A DNA stretch of 64,000 nt from contig NKIM01000005.1 of assembly GCA_002255955.1 (NCBI GenBank), positions 1-64,000 of the forward strand. Reading direction: 5' to 3'. Position numbers and translations under genes: made by a program. A model generated the notes under the pieces. That model made no database searches and had not been told where the DNA came from. It saw only the letters and a list, made by a program, of their open reading frames with translations. Within the stretch, counting starts at the first letter, position 1. The number at the start of each line of letters is the position of its first letter. Source of the DNA: Burkholderiales bacterium PBB2. GTDB taxonomy: Bacteria > Pseudomonadota > Gammaproteobacteria > Burkholderiales > Burkholderiaceae_C. Below, piece after piece: positions 45,224-54,148 of this stretch.

Positions 45224-45844
45224 TCACCAAGGAAAGACACCGGCCAGCAAATCGGCCTTGATGCCGCGCAGGCGCGACCGGCCGGTCTGGGCCTCGGTCT
45301 TGGGCACCAGGCGCAGCCGCGCATACACCGACGCATGATAGAGCGCGGTGTGGATCGGGCCGTGCTGCGGCGCAGCCGGATGGCTAGCCAAACTCTGGCC
45401 CGCGCGGCGCGGCAGGAACACGCCGTTGTCGGCGTCGTTGATGGCGATGAACCAGTCGAACAGCTTTTTGCGCGAGGGCTCGGCCTGCTCATCGCGCAGG
45501 GCGACGATGTGGTGGGCGCAGGCCTGCGCCGGCCGCGCGCTGCCGGACTGCGTCGCCAGATTGCTCGCCAGGCGACGACGGTGGTTGTAGGCGGTGCGCC
45601 GTGCGTGAGCCAGCAGTTGCTGGGCGGAGATGGGCAACTCGGTGACGCCATTCTGGTAGCGCACCCGCTGCTTGTTCTCCGCCAGCACGATCGCATTGCG
45701 AATCTCATAGCTGTTGGCCTGGCGGTCATTGGCCGCAATCTGATTGATGCGGGTGGTCAGATCCATCATGCCTTCGGCAGGATCCGTGAGCGTGGCCGGT
45801 GGCGCCAGCTTGGGGTGGTTCGAAGCCAAGATTGCCTCCTCCAT
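45224..45844 (-). CDS. AHH-motif nuclease-like protein (probable toxin)
   Basis: 206 residues from the ATG at 45844; upstream frame opening is not protein-like. The C-terminal half matches the AHH group of HNH/endonuclease VII-type toxin domains: AHH at 110-112 in AQACAHHIVA, NDADNGVFLPRRAG (NG at 140-141), and GPIHTALYHASVYARLRL with H165 and H170. The N-terminal ~100 residues are charged and Ala-rich, with no signal peptide, PAAR, VgrG, RHS or LXG segment visible. AHH proteins are usually DNA or RNA-cutting toxins of polymorphic toxin systems. The Imm11-like gene follows. Delivery route is unknown, and it may act only inside the cell. Confidence 0.7.
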   Translation of the reverse strand: MEEAILASNHPKLAPPATLTDPAEGMMDLTTRINQIAANDRQANSYEIRNAIVLAENKQRVRYQNGVTELPISAQQLLAHARRTAYNHRRRLASNLATQSGSARPAQACAHHIVALRDEQAEPSRKKLFDWFIAINDADNGVFLPRRAGQSLASHPAAPQHGPIHTALYHASVYARLRLVPKTEAQTGRSRLRGIKADLLAGVFPW

Positions 45845-45992
45845 GGCTGCAGGGCAAAGGCCGCAGCCAAGCGCCGCAGCGCCTCCACAAAGAGGCGGGC
45901 AAAGTGTGCCATGCGAGCCGGGCGCGGCAGGCCGGGCTAACGCCCGGTTACAACTGCACCCGGCAAGGTGGCCAAGCCATCCGGCACGCCGC

Positions 45993-46802
45993 TCAGCGCG
46001 TCGCCTGGAAGGGCAGCAGCCAGCGGCGCCAACCGGGGGTGGGCCGCAGCGCATCGCCCGCCAGCCCGTAGTGACTCGGCCATGACGCCGGCAGGTGCAG
46101 GCTGCCAAATATGCGATCGAGCAGCGCCAAGTTGGACGCGAAATTGCGGTTCAAGGGCGCTTCTCGGCTGTGGTGCCAGTGATGGAAATGCGGGGTGGCC
46201 AGCAGCTGCGACAGCAGGCCCCAGCGCCAGGGGACATCGGCATGCAGAACATAACCCCAGACTCGGCCGAATACCAGCACCGCCACGGGCACGGCCATGG
46301 CGTTCTCGGCCGAGCCACTCAGGCCCAACGCGATCATCGGCAGCAAGCCCATCAGGCGTGTGAACACCAGATCGACGGGATGGGCGCGCACATTGACCAT
46401 ATAGCTCATGTGCTCGGGCTCATGGTGCACGGCATGAAAGCGCCACAACCAGGGCAGCTGATGGCTCAGGCGATGCCCCCAGTAGAAACCGATCTCGCTG
46501 ACGACAAAAGCCAAGAGCGGGCGCAGGCCCGGCGGCAGCGCCCCGACCGCCTCGGTCCAGGCGACGGGCCGCAGCGCAGCGGCCAAGGAGGCCGCAGCCG
46601 CCAGTGGCCAGGCCAGCAGCAGGGGCGGCAAGAGGCTGTTGAGGAAGTAAAACCCCAGGTCCACCGGCCCCAGGCGCGCCAACTTGCGGCCAGCATCGCG
46701 GCCGAAGCGGCGTTCCAGTGGCAGCAGCACGGCGGAAACCAGGAGCAACCACAGAAGCATGCGTGCGAGGTTGACGCCCCACTCTGACACATTCAAGCCC
46801 AT
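45993..46802 (-). CDS. Sterol desaturase/fatty acid hydroxylase family membrane protein
   Basis: 269 residues, about five TM helices, from the ATG at 46802. The di-iron histidine motifs are all present: YWGHRLSH, WRFHAVHHEPEHM and TPHFHHWHHSREAP. Members oxidise lipids or hydrocarbons at the inner membrane using a di-iron centre. The physiological lipid is unknown. The PEP-CTERM gene lies 28 bp upstream on the same strand. Confidence 0.9.
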   Translation of the reverse strand: MGLNVSEWGVNLARMLLWLLLVSAVLLPLERRFGRDAGRKLARLGPVDLGFYFLNSLLPPLLLAWPLAAAASLAAALRPVAWTEAVGALPPGLRPLLAFVVSEIGFYWGHRLSHQLPWLWRFHAVHHEPEHMSYMVNVRAHPVDLVFTRLMGLLPMIALGLSGSAENAMAVPVAVLVFGRVWGYVLHADVPWRWGLLSQLLATPHFHHWHHSREAPLNRNFASNLALLDRIFGSLHLPASWPSHYGLAGDALRPTPGWRRWLLPFQATR

Positions 46803-46830
46803 GATTTCAGCCGCCGCAGCAAGGAGGAGG

Positions 46831-47142
46831 TCAACGATCGTCGTCGCGCATGCGGCGACTGCGCACCCAACCGACCGCCACCAGGCCCACGACGAACAAG
46901 GCCAGGCTGCCCGGCTCGGGCACGGGCGAGACAAGCGGCAGCCCGAAAGCATCCGACACGCTCAAGGGCAGCACATCCACGGCCGCGTCGGGTTCGGCTG
47001 CAGCTGTCCATGCAGACACATCTGCGCTGAGCAGAAGATCTGGGATCTCGGCCCCGGCGCTGAGATTGAGCGCGCAGGCCGCCGGTGTGCCCACAGCCAG
47101 CAAGCCGGCCAGGGCGGTGCTCCAAAACAAGCGGTGCATCAT
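46831..47142 (-). CDS. PEP-CTERM sorting domain protein
   Basis: 103 residues from an ATG at 47142 (a second ATG follows at 47139). Signal peptide LFWSTALAGLLAVGTPAACA, a short mature part of ~45 residues, then the sorting signal SPVPEPGSLALFVVGLVAVGWVRSRRM: VPEPGS, a hydrophobic segment and an RSRR tail. An exosortase (EpsH/XrtA-type) removes this signal from exported proteins tied to exopolysaccharide. No exosortase gene lies in the window. The mature part is short for the family and has no recognised domain. Confidence 0.82.
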   Translation of the reverse strand: MMHRLFWSTALAGLLAVGTPAACALNLSAGAEIPDLLLSADVSAWTAAAEPDAAVDVLPLSVSDAFGLPLVSPVPEPGSLALFVVGLVAVGWVRSRRMRDDDR

Positions 47143-47209
47143 GGGTTTTTGTTCACTCCCTGGTGGATGAGCCGGCCGGCTGAAGCCGGCTTCTGCGCCA
47201 CAGGCGCGC

Positions 47210-47680
47210 TCAGGTCGGGGCCGTATCGGTGGCCTTACGGGTCCGGCGAAACACCCGGTGGCGGGTGAACAACCAGGACTCACGGGAATCCTGATGCAGC
47301 TCGACGCCGGCATAGCGATTCATCAGAACCGGCGTCGCGCCGGACGCCAAAGCACCGGCCGAGGGCGGTTCCACCCGCACCGGTGCATCCTGCCCCGGCA
47401 GATAAATCTCAGCCGAAAGAATGCGCGCCCCGCTGCGCGACAGCGGCACCAGAAAAGCCTGGAACTCCGCGCCGGCCAGGGGACGGGGATCGGGCCGGAA
47501 GGCCAGACCCTCTTCAAACAGCCGGATGCAGCGGGCCAGGCCCGGCGACCAGGTGTAGCCCGCCGAGGCCAGGCAGGGCTGCCCATCCGGGGCACCCGGC
47601 CTGGCCGATGCGGGCTCCGCTCGGGGCATCAAACAGGCGCAGCCCAGCAAGAGCGCCACCCCAAGAACACCCGATCTCAT
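47210..47680 (-). CDS. Hypothetical exported (lipo)protein
   Basis: 156 residues from the ATG at 47680 (GTG at 47689 is an alternative). The N-terminus RSGVLGVALLLGCACLMPRAE is a signal with a possible lipobox at LGCA. The segment CLASAGYTWSPGLARCIRLFEEGLAF contains two cysteines likely to form a disulfide and has a weak resemblance to small secreted inhibitor-like domains, but no family is claimed. The C-terminal region is beta-rich. It lies 67 bp upstream of the PEP-CTERM gene on the same strand. Confidence 0.5.
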   Translation of the reverse strand: MRSGVLGVALLLGCACLMPRAEPASARPGAPDGQPCLASAGYTWSPGLARCIRLFEEGLAFRPDPRPLAGAEFQAFLVPLSRSGARILSAEIYLPGQDAPVRVEPPSAGALASGATPVLMNRYAGVELHQDSRESWLFTRHRVFRRTRKATDTAPT

Positions 47681-47819
47681 CCCATCCACCCCTCGTCAAG
47701 CTCAGGCTGCGGCAAGCGCGCCGTCAACCCATAGGGGTGCACTGTGGGTGATCGTTGGAGGCGGTGGTCTTAAGCTTTGTTAAAGCCTGATGCGATCACG
47801 AGCGCCTTGCTGCGCACCA

Positions 47820-48341
47820 TCAGCGCAGCCGCTCGAGATACGCAGCATCCGCGCCATAACTTCCCAGCTTGACGCGCAGCTGCGGCGTGGGCGCCACGGA
47901 CCTGAAACCCCAGCGCCCCCAGAAGCTCGCCGAGTTTTGCACCGCGATCAGGCAGGCGCGGTTCAATCCGCTGGCCTCCAGCCCCTGCAGAAAGCGCTGC
48001 ACCAGGGCCTGCGCCAGCCCGCTGCCGCGGGCCTGCGGATCGACCGACAGGTCGTGCAAGTAAAGGCAATCGGGCTGCTCGGGCAGCTGGCACTCGGCCG
48101 CATCCAGGACCGGCGGCGATTCGGCCCGCCACGGCAGGGCGAACAGATAGGCCAGCAAGCCTCCCGCCGCAGCACCTTCCGCCACCCAGCAGTGTTCGGG
48201 CGAAGCCTGCAGCTTGGCCGCCAGAGAGGCTTCCGACTCGGGCACCAGCTCGGTGAAACAAGCGGCCTGGATGCGCAGCACCTCGTTCAGGTCTGCAGGC
48301 TGCATGGGGCGGATCAGATGGGGCGAAGGGCAGGACAACAT
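47820..48341 (-). CDS. GNAT-family N-acetyltransferase
   Basis: 173 residues from the ATG at 48341; earlier in-frame starts exist but the domain begins at HLIRPMQPADLNEVLRIQAACF. The acetyl-CoA binding loop is LYLHDLSVDPQARGSGLAQALVQRFL (motif A, R/QxxGxG/A), followed by RACLIAVQNSASFWGRWGFRS and a C-terminal LGSYG segment. Transfers an acetyl group to an amine; substrate unknown. Standalone gene. Confidence 0.85.
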   Translation of the reverse strand: MLSCPSPHLIRPMQPADLNEVLRIQAACFTELVPESEASLAAKLQASPEHCWVAEGAAAGGLLAYLFALPWRAESPPVLDAAECQLPEQPDCLYLHDLSVDPQARGSGLAQALVQRFLQGLEASGLNRACLIAVQNSASFWGRWGFRSVAPTPQLRVKLGSYGADAAYLERLR

Positions 48342-48496
48342 CAAAGCAAACACAGAGAAACCAACGGCGCACCGGCAGCGGCACATGAACAGAGAATGGG
48401 GCGGCGATCCGGGGGCCGTATTGTCCGCGACGGGGCCTGATGCAGCGTATCGGCACTTCGCGCCGCACGCGGCGCGCGTGAATCCAGCACGCAGGT

Positions 48497-49636
48497 TCAA
48501 GCCATGCCGGCCCGGGCCTGCGACAACACCGTGTCCATCCACGCCCGCACCCGCGCGTTGTCCAGCCCCAGCAGGTGTTCGCCCACGGTCAGTTCCGCAT
48601 AACTCCAGCCCGGCACCTCGCTGGGCCGGGCGTTGCCGATCAGCCAGCAGCCCTCGGCCTGAGCCAGGGCGTCGCGGGCGTCGTTGATGGCTTCGGCGGC
48701 GGCATCAAAGTGCAGGTGCAGCATATTGGTGTGCGGGCGCGCCGGGTTGAGGCGCAGGCCGGCGATGCTGCTCAATCCTTGTGGGCCCTCCGCCAAGTTG
48801 AGGGTGCGCTGATAGCAGGGGTCTTGCACGACCAGGCGCTGCTCGAGGCGCATCAGCGCCGAGGCCACGGGCGCCGTCTGCTGCACCAGATTGCCGCCCA
48901 TGCGGCGCAGCCAGAGCCGGGCCTGGGCGATGAAATCGGCATCGCCGGCCAGCATGGCGCCCGAGAGGCCACCAATGTCCTTGTAGAAGGAGACATACAC
49001 CGAGGCAAAGCCGGCCACGATCTCGGCAAAGCTGCGCTGCTCGTAAAAGCTGCGGCATTGCCAGAGCCGGGCTCCGTCCAGATGCAAGGGCAGGCCGCGC
49101 TCGGCCGCCAGCGCCTGCAGCTGAGTCAGCTCGTCCCAGCTGGGCAGCTGGCCACCAATCTCGCGCATGGGCAGCTCCACCAGCAGGCAAGCCAGAGGCT
49201 GGGCCACAGCCTGCAGATCCGCCGCCACGATGGGGCGCAGGCGCGAGCCCACCGGCACACCGTGCAAACCCCACAGGCTCTCGAAGGCCTGCTCTTCATG
49301 CAAGGCCAGATGGGAATTGGGCGAAAGGCCGAAGCGGCCCAGGCGCGCGCGCTCGGTGTGCAGGCGCACGGCGATGAGCTGGGCCATCACGCCGCTGGGC
49401 ATGAAACAGGCGGCCGGCTTGCCCAGCAGGGTGGCGATCTGCTGCTCAAACTCGGCCAGCAAGCCGCCCTGGCCATAGCTGTCGCCCTGCACCTCGCGGG
49501 CGCGGCACCAGTCGGCCAGGGCGGCAAATTCCTCGGCGGCATTCAGGCTTGGATAGCCCGGCACCACGGTCGTGCAGCGGCGGCGCAGTTCGGCTCTTTG
49601 CAAGGCGGTGAGGCTCATGGGGGATGCTTCTTTCAT
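48497..49636 (-). CDS. Low-specificity L-threonine aldolase-like PLP enzyme
   Basis: 379 residues from the ATG at 49636 (ATG at 49618 is also possible). Beta-eliminating-lyase fold: EVQGDSYGQGGLLAEFEQQIATLLGKPAACFMPSGVMAQLIAVRLHTE, LHLDGARLWQCR with the cofactor-binding aspartate, and the PLP lysine in SVYVSFYKDIGGLSGAMLAGDADF. Threonine aldolases cleave threonine to glycine and acetaldehyde. The N-terminal motif is a little different from the SDNVTGAS form, so exact substrate is uncertain. Divergent from rlhA. Confidence 0.85.
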   Translation of the reverse strand: MKEASPMSLTALQRAELRRRCTTVVPGYPSLNAAEEFAALADWCRAREVQGDSYGQGGLLAEFEQQIATLLGKPAACFMPSGVMAQLIAVRLHTERARLGRFGLSPNSHLALHEEQAFESLWGLHGVPVGSRLRPIVAADLQAVAQPLACLLVELPMREIGGQLPSWDELTQLQALAAERGLPLHLDGARLWQCRSFYEQRSFAEIVAGFASVYVSFYKDIGGLSGAMLAGDADFIAQARLWLRRMGGNLVQQTAPVASALMRLEQRLVVQDPCYQRTLNLAEGPQGLSSIAGLRLNPARPHTNMLHLHFDAAAEAINDARDALAQAEGCWLIGNARPSEVPGWSYAELTVGEHLLGLDNARVRAWMDTVLSQARAGMA

Positions 49637-49691
49637 GCGGGTTTGAGCCCGCAGCTTAGCCGGCTTGTCGTCTCTAGAATCAGCGCCCATC

Positions 49692-51683
49692 ATGCAATGC
49701 CACCCACTCGAACTCCTGGCTCCGGCCCGTGATGCCGACATCGGCATCGAAGCGATCAACCATGGCGCTGACGCCGTCTACATCGGCGGCCCCGGTTTCG
49801 GCGCGCGCGACAAGGCGCCCAACAGCGTAGCCGACATCGAGCGCCTGTGCCGCCATGCCCACCGCTTCGGCGCGCGCATCTTCGTGACCATGAACACCAT
49901 CTTGCGCGACGACGAGCTGGAGGGTGCGCGCCAGCAAGCCTGGCAGCTGTATACGGCCGGTGTGGATGCGCTGATCGTGCAAGACATGGGCCTGCTGCAG
50001 CTGGACCTGCCGCCGCTGCAGCTGCACGCCAGCACCCAGACCGACATCCGCACGCCCGAGAAAGCGCGCTTTCTGCAAGACGTGGGCTTCTCGCAAATGG
50101 TGCTGGCACGCGAGCTGGACCTGGGCCAGATCCGCGCCATCCGCGCCCAGGTGCAAGCGGCCACGCTGGAGTTCTTCATCCACGGCGCGCTCTGCGTGGC
50201 CTACAGCGGCCAGTGCTTCATCAGCCATGCCCACAGCGGCCGCAGCGCCAACCGCGGCAACTGCTCGCAAGAGTGCCGCCTGCCCTACACCGTGACCGAC
50301 GCGCAAGGCCGCGTGATCGCGCACGACAAGCATGTGCTCAGCCTCAAGGACAACGACCAGAGCGCCAACTTGGAGCTGCTGGCCGATGCCGGCATCCGCA
50401 GCTTCAAGATCGAAGGCCGCTACAAGGACATGGCCACGGTCAAGAACGTCACCGCCCACTACCGCCTGCTGCTGGACGGGCTGATGGAACGCCGCAGCGA
50501 CTACCGCCGCAGCAGCAGCGGGCGCTGCCGCTTCACCTTCACGCCGCAGCCCGAACAGGGCTTCAACCGCGGCGGCACCGACTACTTCGTCAACGGCCGC
50601 AAGATCGACATCGGCACTTTTGACAGCCCCAAACATGCCGGCCTGCCAGTGGGCCATGTGGTGGCCGTGGCCGAGCAGCATTTCGATGTGGACACCGGCG
50701 ACGCGACCCTGGCGCTCAACAACGGTGACGCCCTCACCTGGTGGGACCGCCAGGGCGAGCTGCAAGGCGTTCCCATCAACACGGTGGAGCCCCTGGGCGG
50801 CACCCGCTGGCGCGTGACGCCCAATCTGCACGGCAACCAGGAGGCCCAAAGCGTGGCGGACCTCAAGGACCTGCGCCGCGATCTGGCCCTGAGCCGCAAC
50901 CGCGACATGGCCTGGGAGCGCCTGCTCGCCAAACCTTCTGCCGAACGCCGCATCGCCGTGGACCTGAACCTGGCCCAGTCCTGGGTGGACGGCCAGCCCG
51001 GCTTCGAGCTCAGCCTCAAGGACGAAGACGGCCACCGCGGCGTGGCCCGCGTCCAGCATGCCCACGAGCCCGCGCGCGATGCCAAGCAGGCCGACGCCAC
51101 GCTCAAGGACCAGCTGAGCAAGCTGGGCACCACCATCTTCGAAGCCCGGCGCGTGCGCCTGGCCTGGCGCGAGAGCTGTTTTCTCCCCGCCTCTTTGGTC
51201 AATCAGCTGCGCCGCGAAGCCGTCAGCGCACTCGAAGAAGCCCGCGCCCAAGCCTTCGAGCGCCTGCCCCGCGCCACGCCGGTGGAGCCGCCCGTGCCCT
51301 ACCCCGAGGACACGCTCAGCTACCTGGCCAATGTCTACAACGGCCAGGCCGCCGCCTTCTACGCCAAGCATGGCGTCAAGCTCGTCGGCGCGGCTTACGA
51401 GAGCCACGAGGAGCTGGGCGAAGTCAGCCTCATGATCACCAAGCACTGCGTGCGCTGGAGCCTGAGCTTGTGCCCCAAGCAAGCCAAGGGCGTGACCGGC
51501 GTGCAAGGCACGGTGCGCGCCGAGCCCCTGGTGCTGCAGCACGGCGAAGACCGCCTGACCCTGCGATTCGACTGCAAGCCCTGCGAGATGCACGTGGTCG
51601 GCGCCATGCGCAAGAACGTGCTGAAGCAACTCAAGGCCGAGCCGGTGACCTTCTATCGAACGAGGCCGGCGGCGAGGGTGTGA
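49692..51683 (+). CDS. rlhA: 23S rRNA 5-hydroxycytidine C2501 synthase RlhA (U32 peptidase family)
   Basis: 663 residues from the ATG at 49692; a frame opening at 49665 adds nine residues. The U32 family signature is seen in EFFIHGALCVAYSGQCFISHAHSGR-SANRGNCSQECRLPY, which carries the cluster cysteines, and the N-terminus LELLAPARDADIGIEAINHGADAVYIGG is typical. The length and C-terminal CKPCEMHVVGAMRK match RlhA (formerly YdcP), about 650 residues in E. coli. It hydroxylates C2501 of 23S rRNA, using a prephenate-dependent pathway. Related members TrhP/UbiU are much shorter. Confidence 0.88.
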   Translation: MQCHPLELLAPARDADIGIEAINHGADAVYIGGPGFGARDKAPNSVADIERLCRHAHRFGARIFVTMNTILRDDELEGARQQAWQLYTAGVDALIVQDMGLLQLDLPPLQLHASTQTDIRTPEKARFLQDVGFSQMVLARELDLGQIRAIRAQVQAATLEFFIHGALCVAYSGQCFISHAHSGRSANRGNCSQECRLPYTVTDAQGRVIAHDKHVLSLKDNDQSANLELLADAGIRSFKIEGRYKDMATVKNVTAHYRLLLDGLMERRSDYRRSSSGRCRFTFTPQPEQGFNRGGTDYFVNGRKIDIGTFDSPKHAGLPVGHVVAVAEQHFDVDTGDATLALNNGDALTWWDRQGELQGVPINTVEPLGGTRWRVTPNLHGNQEAQSVADLKDLRRDLALSRNRDMAWERLLAKPSAERRIAVDLNLAQSWVDGQPGFELSLKDEDGHRGVARVQHAHEPARDAKQADATLKDQLSKLGTTIFEARRVRLAWRESCFLPASLVNQLRREAVSALEEARAQAFERLPRATPVEPPVPYPEDTLSYLANVYNGQAAAFYAKHGVKLVGAAYESHEELGEVSLMITKHCVRWSLSLCPKQAKGVTGVQGTVRAEPLVLQHGEDRLTLRFDCKPCEMHVVGAMRKNVLKQLKAEPVTFYRTRPAARV

Positions 51684-51759
51684 AGAAAGAAAGAGCGGCG
51701 ATGGGCAGGCTCCGAAGCAGGCATGATCCGCGCCCGAGGCACTCAGCGCTTTCGCACCC

Positions 51760-52821
51760 ATGCTCAAACTTCTGAAAACCCTGATCGGCACCACGAAAGA
51801 CAAAGCTGCAGTGCGAGCTGACTCCGATGCGGAGACAGATGCGCAGGCGCCGCCGCCCGCTGTGATCCACGCACCGGGCGCTGAACCTTTCGATCTGTCG
51901 GCAGCGCTGATCGATGCTGGCGGCTTCCCGCTCACGGATTGGGACGCGGTGAATCGCTGGATTGCCAACGTGCCCGCCGAGGCCTCCAAGGCTCAGGCAT
52001 GGGCCGCCTGCGAACAGGCTTGGCTGCAGAACCTCTGCCGCGCCCTGGGGCCGGCCTACCGCTTGCGTTCACAAGGCTCGGCCCTGCTGCTTTCCACCCT
52101 GCCCGAGCATGTGGCGGCAGCGACGCTGAGCTTCGTGACCAAGACCGTGCAGCGCATCGTCCATCTATTGCAAGGGCTGGCTGCAGCGCCAGAGTGGGGT
52201 CATGACATCCTGATCGTCTTCGATCATGACGACAGCTACTACCGCTATGTCGCGCACTACTACCCCGAGGCCGGAGAGTTTGCGGCAAGCAGCGGCATGT
52301 ACATCGACGGAGGCTGCGGCCACTTTGTGACGGTGAAAGCTGACCTTCGCGCCGTGGAGCCTGTCATCGCGCATGAGCTGACCCATGCCTGCCTGAGCCA
52401 CTTGCCCATCCCCGCGTGGCTGAACGAAGGCCTGGCCGTCAACACCGAACTGCGGCTTTGCCCTCCGCCTCAAGCCCCGAGCAACCCTTGGGACTTGCAT
52501 GCCCGCCACCTGAAGTTCTGGGGCGCCGCGGAGATTCAGGAGTTCTGGTCCGGCAAATCCTTCCTCCGGAACGACGAGGGGAACGAACTGTCCTACGACC
52601 TGGCCAAAGTGCTGGTGTCGCAGTTCGCCGCCGATTGGCAAATGTTCCGCCAGTTCGCGCTGGCAGCTGACTTGGCGGATGGTGGCGCGGCGGCGGCTCA
52701 GCTTCACCTCGGCATCGATCTGGGGGCGGCAGTCTGCGCGATTCTGGAGCGGGAGCCGGAGGCATCGTGGTCGCCGAGACAGGAGACATGGGGGGAGGCT
52801 CCAGAGCGAGGGGCGTTCTGA
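51760..52821 (+). CDS. Gluzincin-like putative metallopeptidase of unknown function
   Basis: 353 residues; no family confirmed. The central region has AVEPVIAHELTHACLSHLPIPAWLNEGLAVNTE: HELTH plus a downstream glutamate 19 residues on in WLNEGLA, the layout of gluzincin peptidases (the Peptidase MA-like clan). Preceded by TSSGMY/GHFVTVK. N-terminal ~100 residues have no signal peptide, so it may be cytoplasmic. It lies 76 bp after rlhA but without a clear shared operon signal. Activity is inferred from the motif only. Confidence 0.65.
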   Translation: MLKLLKTLIGTTKDKAAVRADSDAETDAQAPPPAVIHAPGAEPFDLSAALIDAGGFPLTDWDAVNRWIANVPAEASKAQAWAACEQAWLQNLCRALGPAYRLRSQGSALLLSTLPEHVAAATLSFVTKTVQRIVHLLQGLAAAPEWGHDILIVFDHDDSYYRYVAHYYPEAGEFAASSGMYIDGGCGHFVTVKADLRAVEPVIAHELTHACLSHLPIPAWLNEGLAVNTELRLCPPPQAPSNPWDLHARHLKFWGAAEIQEFWSGKSFLRNDEGNELSYDLAKVLVSQFAADWQMFRQFALAADLADGGAAAAQLHLGIDLGAAVCAILEREPEASWSPRQETWGEAPERGAF

Positions 52822-52985
52822 AAAAGCCAGCCTTGGAGAGGCGGCATTGAAGCCTGCCCTGGCTTGCACAGTACGCATGGTCTAGACAGGACCTATCGCT
52901 AGAAAGGCTGAGAGCCGGGCATTGAATGTTGGGGGCGCTTGCCTGACCCTGGGGGCCACGACAGCGCAACTCCTGCCTCGCTCTA

Positions 52986-54077
52986 TCAGTCCACCCCACC
53001 CTCCACCGGCAGCCTCTCCGCCCGCCAGCGCAGCATCCCCCCGGCCAGATTGGCCACACGCTTGCAGCCCGATTTCTGCAGCAGCACCGTGGCCTGGGCC
53101 GAGCGGGTGCCGGAGCGGCAGACGGCGACGACGGGGCGCGTGGGGTCGATTTCGGCGGCCATGCGGGCGCTGAGCTCGGACAGGGGCAGCAGGCGGGCGC
53201 CGGGGATGTGGCCCAGGGCATCGGTGAACTCGGGGGCTTCGCGCACATCGATCAGCTGCAGTGCGCCGCTGCGGGCCTCGGCCAGGCGCTCGGCCAGGCT
53301 GGCGGCCTGGATTTCCCAGATGCCGCTGAAACTGAAGGTCAGCGGCGCCCAGCTGCTGTCCTGGCCTTCGGCGCCATGCGCGCCGGGCTGACCGCAGCGC
53401 AAGTTCGCCGGGACAGCGATGTCCATCTGCTTGGGGTGGGGCAGGCCCAGGTGGTTCATATAGCCAGCGAAATCGCCCTCGTTGGCGTCGCCGCCCAGGC
53501 GCGGGTTGTAGCGCAGCTCTTCGGCCACGCTGGTGACCGTGAGGCCGCGGTAGTCATGGCCGGGGTAGAGCAGGCAGGTCTGAGGCAGGCTCAAGATCTG
53601 CTCGCGCACCGAGCGGAACAGCTGGCCGGGGCTGCCCTGCTGGAAATCCGTGCGGCCACAGCCACGGATCAAGAGGCTGTCGCCGGTGAAGGCCATGCTC
53701 AAGTCGTCCAGCACATAGCTCAGGCAACCGTTGGTGTGGCCGGGCGTGGCGCGCACTTCCAGGTAGCGGCGGCCAAAGGCAACCCGGTCGCCATGGCGCA
53801 GCGGCCGGTCCACCGGGCTGGCGCCGGCATGCTCGGACAGCAGGATATGGCTGCCGCAGCTTTGCTTCATCAACCAGGCGCCGGTGACATGGTCGGCGTG
53901 GACGTGCGTGTCCAGCGTGGCCAGCAGGCGCAGGCCCAACTCGCGCAGCAGGGCGCTGTCGCGGCGGTGGTGCTCGAACACCGGGTCGATCAAGACCGCC
54001 TCGCCGGCCTCGGCATCGCCGAGCAGGTAGGTGTAGGTGGACGAGACAGGGTCAAAAAGCTGACGGAAGACAAGCAT
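52986..54077 (-). CDS. Persulfide dioxygenase-rhodanese fusion protein
   Basis: 363 residues. N-terminal metallo-beta-lactamase fold of the ETHE1 type: TLDTHVHADHVTGAW, ATPGHTNGCLSYVLDDLSMAFTGDSLLIRGCGRTDFQQG and YPGHDYRG, giving the mononuclear iron site (His-His-Asp). C-terminal rhodanese domain (LQLIDVREAPEF ... VVAVCRSGTRSAQATVLL), with its nucleophilic Cys. Together these oxidise glutathione persulfide to sulfite and handle thiosulfate/sulfite, as in the PRF fusion of Burkholderia. The two YeeE/YedE transporters upstream on the same strand suggest a sulfur uptake and oxidation operon. Confidence 0.93.
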   Translation of the reverse strand: MLVFRQLFDPVSSTYTYLLGDAEAGEAVLIDPVFEHHRRDSALLRELGLRLLATLDTHVHADHVTGAWLMKQSCGSHILLSEHAGASPVDRPLRHGDRVAFGRRYLEVRATPGHTNGCLSYVLDDLSMAFTGDSLLIRGCGRTDFQQGSPGQLFRSVREQILSLPQTCLLYPGHDYRGLTVTSVAEELRYNPRLGGDANEGDFAGYMNHLGLPHPKQMDIAVPANLRCGQPGAHGAEGQDSSWAPLTFSFSGIWEIQAASLAERLAEARSGALQLIDVREAPEFTDALGHIPGARLLPLSELSARMAAEIDPTRPVVAVCRSGTRSAQATVLLQKSGCKRVANLAGGMLRWRAERLPVEGGVD

Positions 54078-54148
54078 GGAAACACCCCCAGGTGTGGGTT
54101 GGTGGAAAGCGCGATTCAAGAGAATGAAGCGAGGAATCGGCCGATCGC

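Noticed and set aside
45224-45844. A contact-dependent inhibition or RHS toxin locus
   Set aside because: No long secreted repeat protein or CdiA/CdiB is present; only a short protein with a nuclease-like end was seen.
49680-51989. A 769-codon open frame antisense to rlhA
   Set aside because: Composition is typical of an antisense shadow, while the plus strand has clear U32 family motifs.
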